DNA of 44,082 nt, from contig QYQM01000019.1 of NCBI GenBank assembly GCA_007280905.1, positions 1 through 44,082 on the forward strand. Direction: 5' to 3'. Shown one piece after another: positions 8,693-17,570 of the stretch (the stretch's first letter is position 1; the number at the start of each line of letters is the position of its first letter). A program made the translations under genes and the position numbers. The notes below the pieces were generated by a model that had not been told where the DNA came from, did not search any database, and saw only the letters and a program-made list of their open reading frames with translations. The DNA is from Porphyromonadaceae bacterium (GTDB lineage Bacteria; Bacteroidota; Bacteroidia; Bacteroidales; UBA12481).

Positions 8693-11070
8693 ATGCGCCT
8701 TATTTACTGATTCCAATCGAACTGATATTGCTGATCCTTTATGGTATCAGCCTGCTATTCAGCCGGTTGGACATAATAAGCAAATCCATCCACCGGAAAA
8801 TATGGAATTATAGTCTCCTGGCCACTTTTCTCGTAGCTGCCATTCTCGGAACCCTGATGGCTGTGCAAATCAATTATAAGATGGAGGTTCCCTGGACTGA
8901 AAAAGTTCTTAAATGGCACGTCAATTTTGGCATTGCTTTATCACTTATCGGGGTATTTCATCTGCTGTGGAATTGGCGGTATTATTTTCCGGTAAAATCG
9001 GCAGGTCGCAAAAGAGGGAGGACTCAAAGATCCTTCCCTTCAGGCGTATCCGCGGGGAAAATATTCCGGACGGGAGTACCCGCGGGTCCTCCCCTACTAT
9101 TTTTAATTGGGTTTTGCGGCATTGCTTTTCAAACATTTATGATCAGGGAATTACTCGCATTGTTCCAGGGAAACGAACTTATGTTATCACTGATCCTATT
9201 TCTGTGGTTACTGATCACCGGAACCGGAGCCCTAACCGGCAATCGTGCCGGGGCTATTATCAGCACAGAACCCCGGGAGAACCGGCGTAAATCTTTTCTT
9301 CTCGTTCTCACCCTTATCATTCTTCCATTCTTCTCGATTCCGTTAATGTATTATTGCAAAAGCCTGTTTTTTGCTCCCGGGATCGAAGCGGGTCCGGTGG
9401 CTTTTACGGGCTTTCTGCTTTTGATCCTGGCCCCTTTCTGCTTCCTGAATGGTTTCGCCTTTACTTTCATTACCAGATTATTACAGTCCTCAGGGCTGAA
9501 CATCAGAAAAGCCTATGCCTGGGAGAGTATGGGGGGTGCTACCGCAGGACTTATTTGCACACTTGCAATCCTGACCGGTATTCTGACACCACCTGCCGGC
9601 CGATGGATTGAGAAGTTATTTCATCCCAATGAAGAGATAATTGCCACCAGATCGGGCTCATCCGGCCGATTGACAATCACCAGGAGCGGCGATCAGGTGA
9701 ATATTTTCGAAAATGGCATTCTCTCCCAATCTTCAGGAAACACCCTGGTATGTGAGGAGATGGCCCATTTTGCCATGATACAGAATCCGAACCCCCGAAA
9801 TGTTCTGGTTATCGGAGGATTGCTTTCGGGTATCCATCAGGAATTGGCTAAATATCCCTGCAATCGCATTGATTTGGCGGAGCCGGATCCGCAAATTTTC
9901 AGGTTGGCCAAACGTCTTAACCTGATTCAGGAATCGATCCCGCCCTTTCGATATATCAGAAAAACACTATCAGCCTGGATCAATCATTCAGATATTCAAT
10001 ATGATATCATCCTTGTGATGCTTCCCGGCCCGCAAAATCTGAGTTTGAACCGGTTCTATACCGCTGAATTCTTCCATCGCCTGAAAAACTGCCTGGCTCC
10101 GGGCGGGATAGTCTCAGTAATGCTGCCTGGAACAGCTAATTACGTTTCAGGAGAAGCCATCGCCGCTATCGGTCCGGTTATCAATGCCATGCGGACATCC
10201 TTCAGCCGGTCCCTCCTTTTTCCCGGCGAGAACAATTACCTGATTGGAGGAAGTACCCTACTCAGCACGGATATTTTATCAGAATTGAAATCCAGAAACA
10301 TTCAGACACTTTATGTTTCCGATGGTTATTTTGATGAAGATCTGTTAAAAGCCCGAATGGAAGAGATCAACCGGGTTATGGGATCAGAACCTGCTATTAA
10401 TACCGATCTTAAACCCAGAGCCTATTTCGGGCAGATCGCCTGGTGGCTGGGGCATTTTCCGGTGCGGATATTATGGCCGCTGGTTGCGATTCTGGCTATG
10501 CTTGTGGTCAGCGGCCTGGTTTCCGGCCGCTCCGCATTCAGCGGCATGTTTATTATGGGTGCCGGTGCTTCGGGGATAGAGATCATTCTGCTTTTTCTTA
10601 TCCAGATTACAGTTGGGTCACTTTATCTGTTCACCGGGCTCCTGCTGGCTTCCTTTATGGCAGGCCTCGCCCTTGGCAGCATCCGAACATTCAGCGGCAT
10701 ACCCGGCAAACTTGCCTCAAGCAGCACCTTTATCCTCCTGGCATTCACGATGGTCACTGCATTGTTAGCAGGACTTGCAATCTGGATGACCAAATCAGGC
10801 AATCTAATCCTGATCAAAACAGCATTGATTATAATACTAACCTTTGTCTCAGCCCTGCTCACGGGACTTTTTTTCGCCTATCTCACGAGTATCCTGCCCG
10901 ATCCAAGATCGAACGGACAGCTATATGTTTATGATCTGATGGGTGCTGCGTTCGGCGCACTGGTGTATCCGATGGTAGTTATACCGATATTTGGCCTTCT
11001 GCCGGCTATCGGTATCATTTCCGGTTCAGGAATATTAATTTTGGTCTTGTTAAAATCCGGACTGAAATGA
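8689..11070 (+). CDS. Polytopic membrane protein with degenerate spermidine-synthase-like domain
   Basis: A 793-residue membrane protein. Three hydrophobic helices lie within residues 1-100, then a basic loop, five or so helices at about 125-300, a soluble domain at about 310-570, and a second helix bundle to the end. The soluble domain resembles the spermidine synthase Rossmann fold: a nucleotide-loop region IGGLLSG, an acidic strand end AEPDP, and YDIILVMLPGPQ followed by FYTAEFFHRLK. Active aminopropyltransferases have a GGGDG-type loop and an Asp after the YDvIivD strand; both are altered here, so polyamine synthesis is doubtful. It sits between the MEMO-AMMECR1 fusion (4-base overlap) and the radical SAM gene, so it probably works with them. 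Architecture is clear; the reaction is unknown. Confidence 0.88.
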   Translation: MNAPYLLIPIELILLILYGISLLFSRLDIISKSIHRKIWNYSLLATFLVAAILGTLMAVQINYKMEVPWTEKVLKWHVNFGIALSLIGVFHLLWNWRYYFPVKSAGRKRGRTQRSFPSGVSAGKIFRTGVPAGPPLLFLIGFCGIAFQTFMIRELLALFQGNELMLSLILFLWLLITGTGALTGNRAGAIISTEPRENRRKSFLLVLTLIILPFFSIPLMYYCKSLFFAPGIEAGPVAFTGFLLLILAPFCFLNGFAFTFITRLLQSSGLNIRKAYAWESMGGATAGLICTLAILTGILTPPAGRWIEKLFHPNEEIIATRSGSSGRLTITRSGDQVNIFENGILSQSSGNTLVCEEMAHFAMIQNPNPRNVLVIGGLLSGIHQELAKYPCNRIDLAEPDPQIFRLAKRLNLIQESIPPFRYIRKTLSAWINHSDIQYDIILVMLPGPQNLSLNRFYTAEFFHRLKNCLAPGGIVSVMLPGTANYVSGEAIAAIGPVINAMRTSFSRSLLFPGENNYLIGGSTLLSTDILSELKSRNIQTLYVSDGYFDEDLLKARMEEINRVMGSEPAINTDLKPRAYFGQIAWWLGHFPVRILWPLVAILAMLVVSGLVSGRSAFSGMFIMGAGASGIEIILLFLIQITVGSLYLFTGLLLASFMAGLALGSIRTFSGIPGKLASSSTFILLAFTMVTALLAGLAIWMTKSGNLILIKTALIIILTFVSALLTGLFFAYLTSILPDPRSNGQLYVYDLMGAAFGALVYPMVVIPIFGLLPAIGIISGSGILILVLLKSGLK

Positions 11071-11085
11071 CGTGCGGGATGTCAG

Positions 11086-12213
11086 ATGAATAAAAGAGAA
11101 TTTTTAAAAAATGCAGCTACGGCAGGAATTTCGACCTGTTTGTACGGCATATATGGTTTTGGAAATAAAACATTAAACACGATGAATGAGCAAAATAATA
11201 CGAAGCCTGGTGAACTTGAAGCCAGACATTACATTGAAACACCAAGAGGGATAAAATGCCTGATTTGTCCGAATGAATGTACCCTCAAGGAGGGGGAACT
11301 GAGTGTTTGCCATAACCGGATCGCACGCGATGGCAAGCTTTATACCATGTCATACGGAAATCCCTGTGCGATCCATATGGATCCTGTTGAGAAAAAACCA
11401 TTGCTTCATTTTCTGCCGGGATCGCTAACCTTTAGTATAGCGACTGCCGGGTGCAACTTTGCCTGCCTCAACTGTCAGAACTGGGAGATTAGCCAAACCA
11501 GCCCAACCCAAACCCGCAACTTCGATGCAAATCCCGAGACGGTTGTTAACCAGGCTATCCGGGAACAATGTAAATCGATAGCCTATACCTATTCCGAGCC
11601 CATTACTTTTTTCGAATATATGATCGATACGGCAACACTGGCCAAAAGTCGGGGGGTAAAGAATATCATGGTTTCAAATGGTTATATTAATCAGGAGCCT
11701 CTGCTTGAATTATGCAAAGTAATTGACGCTGCGAATATTGATCTGAAGACTTTTGATCCGGTGACTCATTTAAAGCTAACGGCCGGTAATCTGAAACCCG
11801 TGCTCGAAACGCTGAAAACGTTTAAAGACCAGGGAGTCTGGCTTGAGATCACCAATCTGCTCATTCCCGACTGGACAGACAATTTCGACCAGATAACCAA
11901 AATGTGCGATTGGTTGGCAAAGGAAGGATTTACAGATTATCCGCTGCATTTCAGCCGGTTTCATCCACAGCACAAACTAACCCGTTTGCCCGCAACACCG
12001 CTCCAGGCACTCACGCGTGCCAAGGATATTGCCTTGAAAGCAGGACTGAAATTTGTGTACATCGGTAATGTACCGGGCATTGGCGGCGAGGATACCTATT
12101 GTCCGAATTGTAAAGTCCTTTTAGTCAAGCGCAAAGGATTTGAAATCGAACAAAACCTGATTGCCGGCAATCGATGCCCCAAGTGCCAGACCACAGTGGC
12201 AGGGAGGTGGTGA
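11086..12213 (+). CDS. amrS: AmmeMemoRadiSam system radical SAM enzyme
   Basis: A radical SAM protein of the AmmeMemoRadiSam type, related to pyruvate formate-lyase activating enzymes. The cluster-binding motif is C123-X3-C127-X2-C130 in GCNFACLNCQNW. Four further cysteines precede it (CLICPNEC and SVC, residues 58-75), and two CxxC pairs lie at the C-terminus (CPNC, CPKC), as usual for this group. The N-terminus, MNKREFLKNAATAGIS, resembles a twin-arginine signal with KR instead of RR, followed by a weakly hydrophobic stretch, so the enzyme may be exported or carry a vestigial leader. It follows the membrane protein by 15 bases, consistent with one operon. The substrate is unknown. Confidence 0.93.
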   Translation: MNKREFLKNAATAGISTCLYGIYGFGNKTLNTMNEQNNTKPGELEARHYIETPRGIKCLICPNECTLKEGELSVCHNRIARDGKLYTMSYGNPCAIHMDPVEKKPLLHFLPGSLTFSIATAGCNFACLNCQNWEISQTSPTQTRNFDANPETVVNQAIREQCKSIAYTYSEPITFFEYMIDTATLAKSRGVKNIMVSNGYINQEPLLELCKVIDAANIDLKTFDPVTHLKLTAGNLKPVLETLKTFKDQGVWLEITNLLIPDWTDNFDQITKMCDWLAKEGFTDYPLHFSRFHPQHKLTRLPATPLQALTRAKDIALKAGLKFVYIGNVPGIGGEDTYCPNCKVLLVKRKGFEIEQNLIAGNRCPKCQTTVAGRW

Positions 12214-12405
12214 GAGGCTGTCGGTTGCAGGTTGCAGGTTGTTAGGTTGTTGTGATTGTTATGATGGTTGTGGTGGTTGTGATGGTTGTGATGGTTGTGG
12301 GTTGTGAGTTGTCGGTTATCGGTTAGGTCGCAACTTGCATCTTGCAACAATCATAACAATCATAACAATCATAACAACCATAACTCACAACCGACAACCG
12401 GCATT
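12214..12405. repeat. Strand-asymmetric simple-repeat spacer with inverted halves
   Basis: The left half (about 12219-12335) is almost free of A+C runs and consists of short GTTGTGATG/GGTTGT-like units. The right half (about 12340-12400) consists of complementary AACAATCAT units. Outer words match as inverted copies: GTTGTGAGTT with AACTCACAAC, and GTCGGTT with AACCGAC. Folded RNA or single-stranded DNA could form an imperfect long hairpin. It fills the gap between amrS and nuoA and could weaken read-through, but there is no classic terminator U-tract. The minus-strand frame across it, rich in His and Asn, is an artefact of the repeat. Confidence 0.75.
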
Positions 12406-12531
12406 GACATAAATCACTTATTTAACGATGTACATCAGTTTTTCCATGACAAATGATATCCGAAGGTATTTCTATATCTACATCCATATATATCGGAAAA
12501 TTCTACTTTTGCCTGATAATTTTCTAACACT
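12406..12531 (+). promoter_or_regulatory. Probable nuo operon promoter region
   Basis: This AT-rich spacer precedes nuoA. TACTTTTG at 12504-12511 matches the Bacteroidota -7 consensus TAnnTTTG, and its end is 20 bases from the nuoA ATG at 12532. No convincing TTTG -33 box was located. There is no Shine-Dalgarno sequence before nuoA, which is common in this phylum. Position and motif support a promoter here; the exact start is not visible. Confidence 0.42.
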
Positions 12532-12885
12532 ATGAGCAGCGAATCCCTGGTTCTTTTCTTTATTGTTGGTGTTGTTCTTGTTGGAGGAGCAGTTTTGTTC
12601 TCCACTTTCGTAGCACCGCGCATCAGCAAATCACCCGTTAAATTCGAACCCTATGAATGCGGTATCCCTGCCGAAGGGAATGCCTGGATCCAGTTTAACG
12701 TCGGGTACTATCTCTTTGCGATTGTATACCTGATATTTGACGTGGAAACAGTGTTTGTTTTCCCCTGGGGTGTGGTAATGAGAGAAATCGGCTTAAGGGC
12801 TTTTGTCGAGATCGTGATTTTCTTCCTGATCCTTGGCTTGGGCCTGTTGTATGCCTGGAAAAAAGATGCTTTGAAATGGGTTTAA
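12532..12885 (+). CDS. nuoA: NADH-quinone oxidoreductase subunit A
   Basis: NuoA is a small membrane subunit of complex I next to the quinone site. The 117-residue protein has three hydrophobic helices (about residues 7-27, 60-82, 88-110) and the family signature [11 protein letters not shown] in the first loop, followed by [18 protein letters not shown]. It is the first gene of the 11-gene nuo operon, with a promoter-like box just upstream. Its last 10 bases overlap the start of nuoB, so the two are probably coupled. Confidence 0.96.
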   Translation: MSSESLVLFFIVGVVLVGGAVLFSTFVAPRISKSPVKFEPYECGIPAEGNAWIQFNVGYYLFAIVYLIFDVETVFVFPWGVVMREIGLRAFVEIVIFFLILGLGLLYAWKKDALKWV

Positions 12886-13436
12886 AAATCAAATCCATGA
12901 AATATGAGGATTTCCAGGATAATGATACCCTGGAGATCTTCAAACAATCAGGAGGCAATATCCTGATGACCACGATTGATGACATCGTCAACTGGGGACG
13001 TTCAAACTCCATATGGCCGCTGACTTTTGCCACGAGCTGCTGCGGAATCGAAATGATGGCTGCCGGTGCTCCGCGACACGACTTCTCCCGTTTCGGGATG
13101 GAAGTATACCGGGCTACCCCTCGCCAGGCCGATGTGATTGTTGTGGCCGGAACCATTGTGCACAAAATGGCGCCGGTTTTGAAACGCCTTTACGATCAGA
13201 TGGCCGATCCGAAATATGTTATAGCCATGGGTGCCTGCGCCTGCTCGGGCGGACCCTTCTATTATAATACCTATTCGGTGGTACGCGGTGTTGATCATGT
13301 GATCCCCGTGGATGTATATGTCCCAGGCTGCCCTCCCCGTCCGGAAGCTTTGCTTTATGGAGTTTTGCAACTGCAGCGCAAAATGAAAACCGATACCATG
13401 AGGAGTCCGCGCGATCCGATGGAGAACTATATTTAA
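12876..13436 (+). CDS. nuoB: NADH-quinone oxidoreductase subunit B
   Basis: NuoB carries the N2 [4Fe-4S] cluster, the last electron carrier before quinone, in the peripheral arm. The ligands are visible: tandem Cys55-Cys56 in SCCGIEMMA, Cys121 in GACACSGG, and Cys152 in [11 protein letters not shown]. Length is 186 residues. The start at 12876 overlaps nuoA by 10 bases; an internal ATG at 12897 would remove seven residues and is also plausible, since the family N-terminus is variable. Confidence 0.97.
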   Translation: MGLKIKSMKYEDFQDNDTLEIFKQSGGNILMTTIDDIVNWGRSNSIWPLTFATSCCGIEMMAAGAPRHDFSRFGMEVYRATPRQADVIVVAGTIVHKMAPVLKRLYDQMADPKYVIAMGACACSGGPFYYNTYSVVRGVDHVIPVDVYVPGCPPRPEALLYGVLQLQRKMKTDTMRSPRDPMENYI

Positions 13437-13446
13437 TCAGCCGGAT

Positions 13447-13902
13447 ATGGAAAAAGAGCAATTAGGACAAGTCCTTTCAGAATTGTTTCCTTCTTTGGAA
13501 ATCAATACCTCCCAGGATCCGGTCCGGGTTAAAGCGGATACCGGATCTATTCATAGCCTGGCCATGACACTCCGCGATGACAGCCGGTTTCAGTTTGATT
13601 ACCTGTTTAATATGTACGGGATTGACCGCGAGGACCGGTTTACCCTCGTTTATTACCTGGAATCTACCATTTTTAGGCATATCGTTGCCATCGAAACAGA
13701 CCTTGCCGATCATGATAATCCGGTAGTTGAGTCTATCAGTGACCTCTGGAAAACAGCAGAATTTCAGGAACGCGAAATCTATGACCTGATGGGGGTCAGT
13801 TTTACCAACCATCCCGATCCCAGGCGATTGTTTTTAGAAGATGGCTGGGCTTTCCCGCTTAGAAAAGATTACAAGGACGATATAAACTTTATCGAACGTT
13901 AG
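13447..13902 (+). CDS. nuoC: NADH-quinone oxidoreductase subunit C
   Basis: NuoC is a cofactor-free hydrophilic subunit of the complex I peripheral arm. The 151-residue protein shows the family segment near its C-terminus: TAEFQEREIYDLMGVSFTNHPDPRRLFLEDGW, ending with FPLRKDY. Many bacteria, including Bacteroides, have nuoC fused to nuoD; here they are separate genes 3 bases apart. It starts 10 bases after nuoB. Confidence 0.95.
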   Translation: MEKEQLGQVLSELFPSLEINTSQDPVRVKADTGSIHSLAMTLRDDSRFQFDYLFNMYGIDREDRFTLVYYLESTIFRHIVAIETDLADHDNPVVESISDLWKTAEFQEREIYDLMGVSFTNHPDPRRLFLEDGWAFPLRKDYKDDINFIER

Positions 13903-13905
13903 CCC

Positions 13906-15036
13906 ATGCAGGAAGTTGAATTGCAAGATATTCTGACCGCCAGAGAAGACGGTGACTATATCATCAATATCGGGCCGCAGCACCCTTCTACGCACGGCGT
14001 ACTCCGGTTTGTCGTATCGCTTAAGGGAGAAATGCTGGAATATGTGATTCCGCACTGTGGCTATATCCACCGCGGCATCGAGAAAATGTGCGAACGGCTC
14101 ACCTATCCCCAGATCATCCACCTTACCGACCGAATGGATTATTTGTCAGCCCACATGAACAACGAAGCGGTATCCCTGCTGGTTGAGAAGGCAACCGGTG
14201 TTGAAGTTCCCGAGCGCGTAAAATATATCCGAACCATTTTATCTGAACTCCAGCGTATTCAGTCACATCAGCTTTGGTGGGCCGCATTCGGAATGGATAT
14301 GGGAGGATTAACCTGCTTTTTCTACGGTTTGCGCGACAGGGAAAAGATTCTGGATATTTTCGAAGAATCCTTCGGTTCCAGACTGCTTCACAGCTATATA
14401 TGCCCCGGCGGAGTAATGAACGATATTCATCCGAACTTTCAGAAAAGGACAAAAGAATTCATTAAATACTTCAGGAAAAAACTTCCCGAATATGATGAGC
14501 TGCTTACGGGCAATATCATTTTTGAGATGAGGACAAAAGGGATGGGAGTGTTATCCAAAGGAGAAGCAATCAGTTATGGTTTGACCGGCCCTCCCGGACG
14601 AGCTTCGAATTTTGCCTGCGATATCCGTAAATTGTATCCATACAGTGCCTATGACAAAGTGGAATTCAAAGAAATTCTCTACACCGAAGGCGATACCTGG
14701 GCAAGATATAAAGTTCGTATGGCTGAGATGTGGGAGTCAATGAAAATCATTGAACAACTGATAGATAATATACCTGAAGGTGATTTTACCATCAAAATGA
14801 AACCGGTGATAAGACTTCCTGAAGGCGAGTACTCGCAACGGGTTGAAACTGCAAGGGGTGAACTGGGAGTGTACGTGGTTAGTAAAGGTGAAAAAACTCC
14901 ATACCGGATGCATTTCCGTACGCCAAACTTCTCCAACCTGTTTGTAATGAACCGGCTGGCAGCCGGCAATAAGATTGCTGACCTGATTGCCATCAGCGGA
15001 TCCCTCGATCTCGTTATTCCTGATATTGACCGATAG
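13906..15036 (+). CDS. nuoD: NADH-quinone oxidoreductase subunit D
   Basis: NuoD (49 kDa-type subunit) forms the quinone-binding cavity together with NuoB and derives from the hydrogenase large subunit. The family motif [13 protein letters not shown] lies at about residues 24-36, with the quinone-site His of that segment present. [12 protein letters not shown] and [13 protein letters not shown] follow. Length is 376 residues, normal for an unfused NuoD. The C-terminus ends [13 protein letters not shown], near the canonical DPVLGDVDR. It follows nuoC by 3 bases. Confidence 0.97.
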   Translation: MQEVELQDILTAREDGDYIINIGPQHPSTHGVLRFVVSLKGEMLEYVIPHCGYIHRGIEKMCERLTYPQIIHLTDRMDYLSAHMNNEAVSLLVEKATGVEVPERVKYIRTILSELQRIQSHQLWWAAFGMDMGGLTCFFYGLRDREKILDIFEESFGSRLLHSYICPGGVMNDIHPNFQKRTKEFIKYFRKKLPEYDELLTGNIIFEMRTKGMGVLSKGEAISYGLTGPPGRASNFACDIRKLYPYSAYDKVEFKEILYTEGDTWARYKVRMAEMWESMKIIEQLIDNIPEGDFTIKMKPVIRLPEGEYSQRVETARGELGVYVVSKGEKTPYRMHFRTPNFSNLFVMNRLAAGNKIADLIAISGSLDLVIPDIDR

Positions 15037-15059
15037 TTCAACCGAATACAACCATAAAG

Positions 15060-16151
15060 ATGCCGTTTAATATTTACGACTTCTCAGGCACCACAAAGGC
15101 CATCGACCAATTCCTGTATGCTAAGATGCCTCCAACCTGGGCATTTATTACAGAATTAGCCATTGTGGGATTAATTATACTGCTTTTCTATGCAGTCATT
15201 GGGCTGTACCTCGTTTATCTCGAACGCAAGGTATGCGCTTTTATGCAGAACCGGGTCGGGCCCAACCGGGTCGGCAAGTGGGGACTGTTTCAAACCATTG
15301 CCGACCTCATCAAGTTGCTGATGAAAGAATTGATCACCATCAGGAAAGCGGATAAACTTCTGTTTAACATCGCTCCATTTATTGTGATCATTGCTTCCTT
15401 TATGGCTATTGCTGCCATCCCGTTTGCCAAAGGATTACACGCCGTTGATTTTAACATCGGCGTTTTTTATATGATGGCTGTTTCATCCATTGGGGTAATC
15501 GGAATTCTGCTGGCCGGATGGTCGAGCAACAGTAAATACTCCCTGATCGGGGCAATGCGAAGCGGAGCACAGGTTGTCAGTTATGAGTTGTCGGTTGGCC
15601 TCGCGTTATTGTCGGTTGTTATTTTTAGCGGATCGATGCAACTGTCAACGATTATAGAAAGCCAGGCTAATGGATGGTGGATCTTTAAAGGACACATTCC
15701 TGCAATCATCTCCTTCGTTATTTTCCTGATTGCCAGTACTGCTGAGATCAACCGCGGTCCGTTTGACCTTGCTGAAGCTGAATCTGAATTAACAGCCGGT
15801 TTCCATACCGAATATTCCGGCATCCGTTTCGCCTTCTTTTTCCTGGGCGAATACATGAATATGTTTATCGTTGCATCACTGGCTGCCACTGTGTTTCTCG
15901 GTGGCTGGATGCCGCTCCATATCGGCAATCTGCAAGGGTTTAATCATGTAATGGACTTTATTCCACCGATCTTCTGGTATTTCGGGAAAACAATCTTCAT
16001 CATGTACCTGATTATGTGGTTCAAATGGACGTTCCCAAGGTTAAGGATCGACCAGTTGCTGACACTGGAGTGGAAATATTTACTTCCTATCAACCTGGTG
16101 AACATTCTGATCATCTCTTTCATCGTCCTCATGGGATGGTACATTAAATAA
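15060..16151 (+). CDS. nuoH: NADH-quinone oxidoreductase subunit H
   Basis: NuoH is the membrane subunit that connects the quinone cavity with the proton-pumping arm. The 363-residue protein has about eight hydrophobic segments and the characteristic motifs [20 protein letters not shown] (first cytosolic loop) and the acidic stretch [24 protein letters not shown]-like sequence, here starting INRGPFDL. It follows nuoD by 23 bases. Confidence 0.97.
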   Translation: MPFNIYDFSGTTKAIDQFLYAKMPPTWAFITELAIVGLIILLFYAVIGLYLVYLERKVCAFMQNRVGPNRVGKWGLFQTIADLIKLLMKELITIRKADKLLFNIAPFIVIIASFMAIAAIPFAKGLHAVDFNIGVFYMMAVSSIGVIGILLAGWSSNSKYSLIGAMRSGAQVVSYELSVGLALLSVVIFSGSMQLSTIIESQANGWWIFKGHIPAIISFVIFLIASTAEINRGPFDLAEAESELTAGFHTEYSGIRFAFFFLGEYMNMFIVASLAATVFLGGWMPLHIGNLQGFNHVMDFIPPIFWYFGKTIFIMYLIMWFKWTFPRLRIDQLLTLEWKYLLPINLVNILIISFIVLMGWYIK

Positions 16152-16156
16152 CGACT

Positions 16157-16693
16157 ATGAATTCAGTAGGCAAATACTTCAGCGATATTTTCTATGGGCT
16201 AAAATCCCTCTGGAAAGGACTTATGGTTACCGGATACTACTTTGTACATCCGAAACAGATTGTAACTCAGCAATATCCGGAAAATCGCAAAGAACTGAAA
16301 ATGTTCGACCGGTTTAAGGGCGAGTTGATCCTTGCGCATGATGAAAATAATTTTCACCATTGCAACGGATGCGGTATCTGCCAGTTAAATTGTCCAAACG
16401 GTTCCATCGAAATCATTGCCGATTCGGTTCCCAACGAGGATGGCAAAGCTGAACGCATTATCGATAAGCATATTTATCATCTGTCGATGTGCACCTTTTG
16501 CGCTTTGTGCGTTAAAAGCTGTCCGAGCAATGCACTTGCCTTTTCACAGGAATTTGAGCATGCTGTTTTTGATCGTAACAAGCTCACCAAAGTATTGAAT
16601 CAACCCGGATCACGGATTAAAAAAGAGCCTAAAGAGCCGAAAGCACCTAAACCGCCCACCGATACTGTTCCGAAGTCTAACCCAGCTAACTAA
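16157..16693 (+). CDS. nuoI: NADH-quinone oxidoreductase subunit I
   Basis: NuoI carries two [4Fe-4S] clusters (N6a and N6b) that pass electrons towards NuoB. Both motifs are intact: C69-X2-C72-X2-C75-X3-C79 and C112-X2-C115-X2-C118-X3-C122, each followed by Pro. The C-terminal tail of about 25 residues is rich in Lys and Pro (KKEPKEPKAPKPP), beyond the usual fold and probably disordered. In the absence of nuoEFG this subunit is a plausible docking point for the electron donor. It is 5 bases from nuoH. Confidence 0.96.
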   Translation: MNSVGKYFSDIFYGLKSLWKGLMVTGYYFVHPKQIVTQQYPENRKELKMFDRFKGELILAHDENNFHHCNGCGICQLNCPNGSIEIIADSVPNEDGKAERIIDKHIYHLSMCTFCALCVKSCPSNALAFSQEFEHAVFDRNKLTKVLNQPGSRIKKEPKEPKAPKPPTDTVPKSNPAN

Positions 16694-16699
16694 ACCGAT

Positions 16700-17206
16700 A
16701 TGGCACTGAATGTCTTAATGTTTTATCTTCTTTCTGCCGTTATTGTGATCTGTTCGGTACTGACTATAACAACCACACGGATCCTTCGGGCGGCTTTTTA
16801 CCTCCTTTGTGTATTGGTAGCTACAGCAGGGTACTACTTCATGGTTAATTATCAGTTTATGGCAGGGGTTCAGCTGGTGCTTTATGCCGGAGGGATCGTT
16901 GTTCTGATCATTTTCTCGATTCTGCTCACCAGCCATATCAGTCATAAATTTGCCAAACCTGAAGCTATGAGGCTGGTTATGGGCATCCTGGTGGGATTAT
17001 CGGGATTCGCTCTTTCAACAATCGCCATCCTTAAGTTTACCTTTACTCCCTCAAACGCACCTGCCATGAAAGTGGATATGCAGGCTATCGGAACACAATT
17101 GCTGGGTACCGGTAAAAATGGATACGCCCTGCCTTTTGAGGTGATCAGTATCCTGCTCCTCGCCGCGATGATCGGCGCCATCATCATCGCTAAAAAAGGC
17201 AAATAA
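16700..17206 (+). CDS. nuoJ: NADH-quinone oxidoreductase subunit J
   Basis: NuoJ is a membrane-arm subunit of complex I next to NuoK. The 168-residue protein has five hydrophobic helices. Typical features are TRILRAAFYLLCVLVATAGYYF near residues 27-48 and VQLVLYAGGIVVLIIFSILL, the latter containing the pi-bulge helix seen in this subunit. It lies between nuoI (6 bases) and nuoK (28 bases), the standard order. Confidence 0.95.
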   Translation: MALNVLMFYLLSAVIVICSVLTITTTRILRAAFYLLCVLVATAGYYFMVNYQFMAGVQLVLYAGGIVVLIIFSILLTSHISHKFAKPEAMRLVMGILVGLSGFALSTIAILKFTFTPSNAPAMKVDMQAIGTQLLGTGKNGYALPFEVISILLLAAMIGAIIIAKKGK

Positions 17207-17234
17207 ATAAACCCTAAACTCTAAACAACCATAT

Positions 17235-17552
17235 ATGTTACAAGGAATCCCCATAACCCACGTGCTGATTGTCAGCTCATTTATGTTTTTTACAGGTGTT
17301 TGCGGTTTTATCATCCGGCGTAACATGATCACGATTCTCATGTCAATAGAGCTGATCCTGAACGCTGTCAATATTAACCTGGTCGTTTTCAATAAATACC
17401 TGTTTCCTGATCAGCTTCAGGGGCATTTTTTCGCCCTGTTTGTAGTCGGGATCGCTGCCGCTGAAGCATCAGTTGCAATTGCCCTTATTATCAATATATA
17501 CAGGCGATTGAACTCGATCAGCGTCGATAAAGTCAATGAAATGAAGTATTAA
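17235..17552 (+). CDS. nuoK: NADH-quinone oxidoreductase subunit K
   Basis: NuoK is a small three-helix subunit of the proton-pumping arm. The 105-residue protein has the family segments GFIIRRNMITILMSIELILNAVNIN, with the conserved membrane glutamate of the second helix, and FVVGIAAAEASVAIALIINIYR, with the third-helix glutamate. The 28-base gap before it contains AAACCCTAAACTCTAAAC-like short repeats and no Shine-Dalgarno site. Confidence 0.96.
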   Translation: MLQGIPITHVLIVSSFMFFTGVCGFIIRRNMITILMSIELILNAVNINLVVFNKYLFPDQLQGHFFALFVVGIAAAEASVAIALIINIYRRLNSISVDKVNEMKY

Positions 17553-17570
17553 TCCAACCATTTGGCTGTT

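Noticed and set aside
10443-10934. Plus-strand frame inside the membrane protein gene
   Set aside because: Another frame of the same gene, which has a continuous hydrophobic reading frame with family features.
12096-12350. Minus-strand frame encoding a His/Asn-rich protein
   Set aside because: It is produced by the GTTGTGATG-type repeats and the end of the radical SAM gene on the other strand; it has no start context or family.
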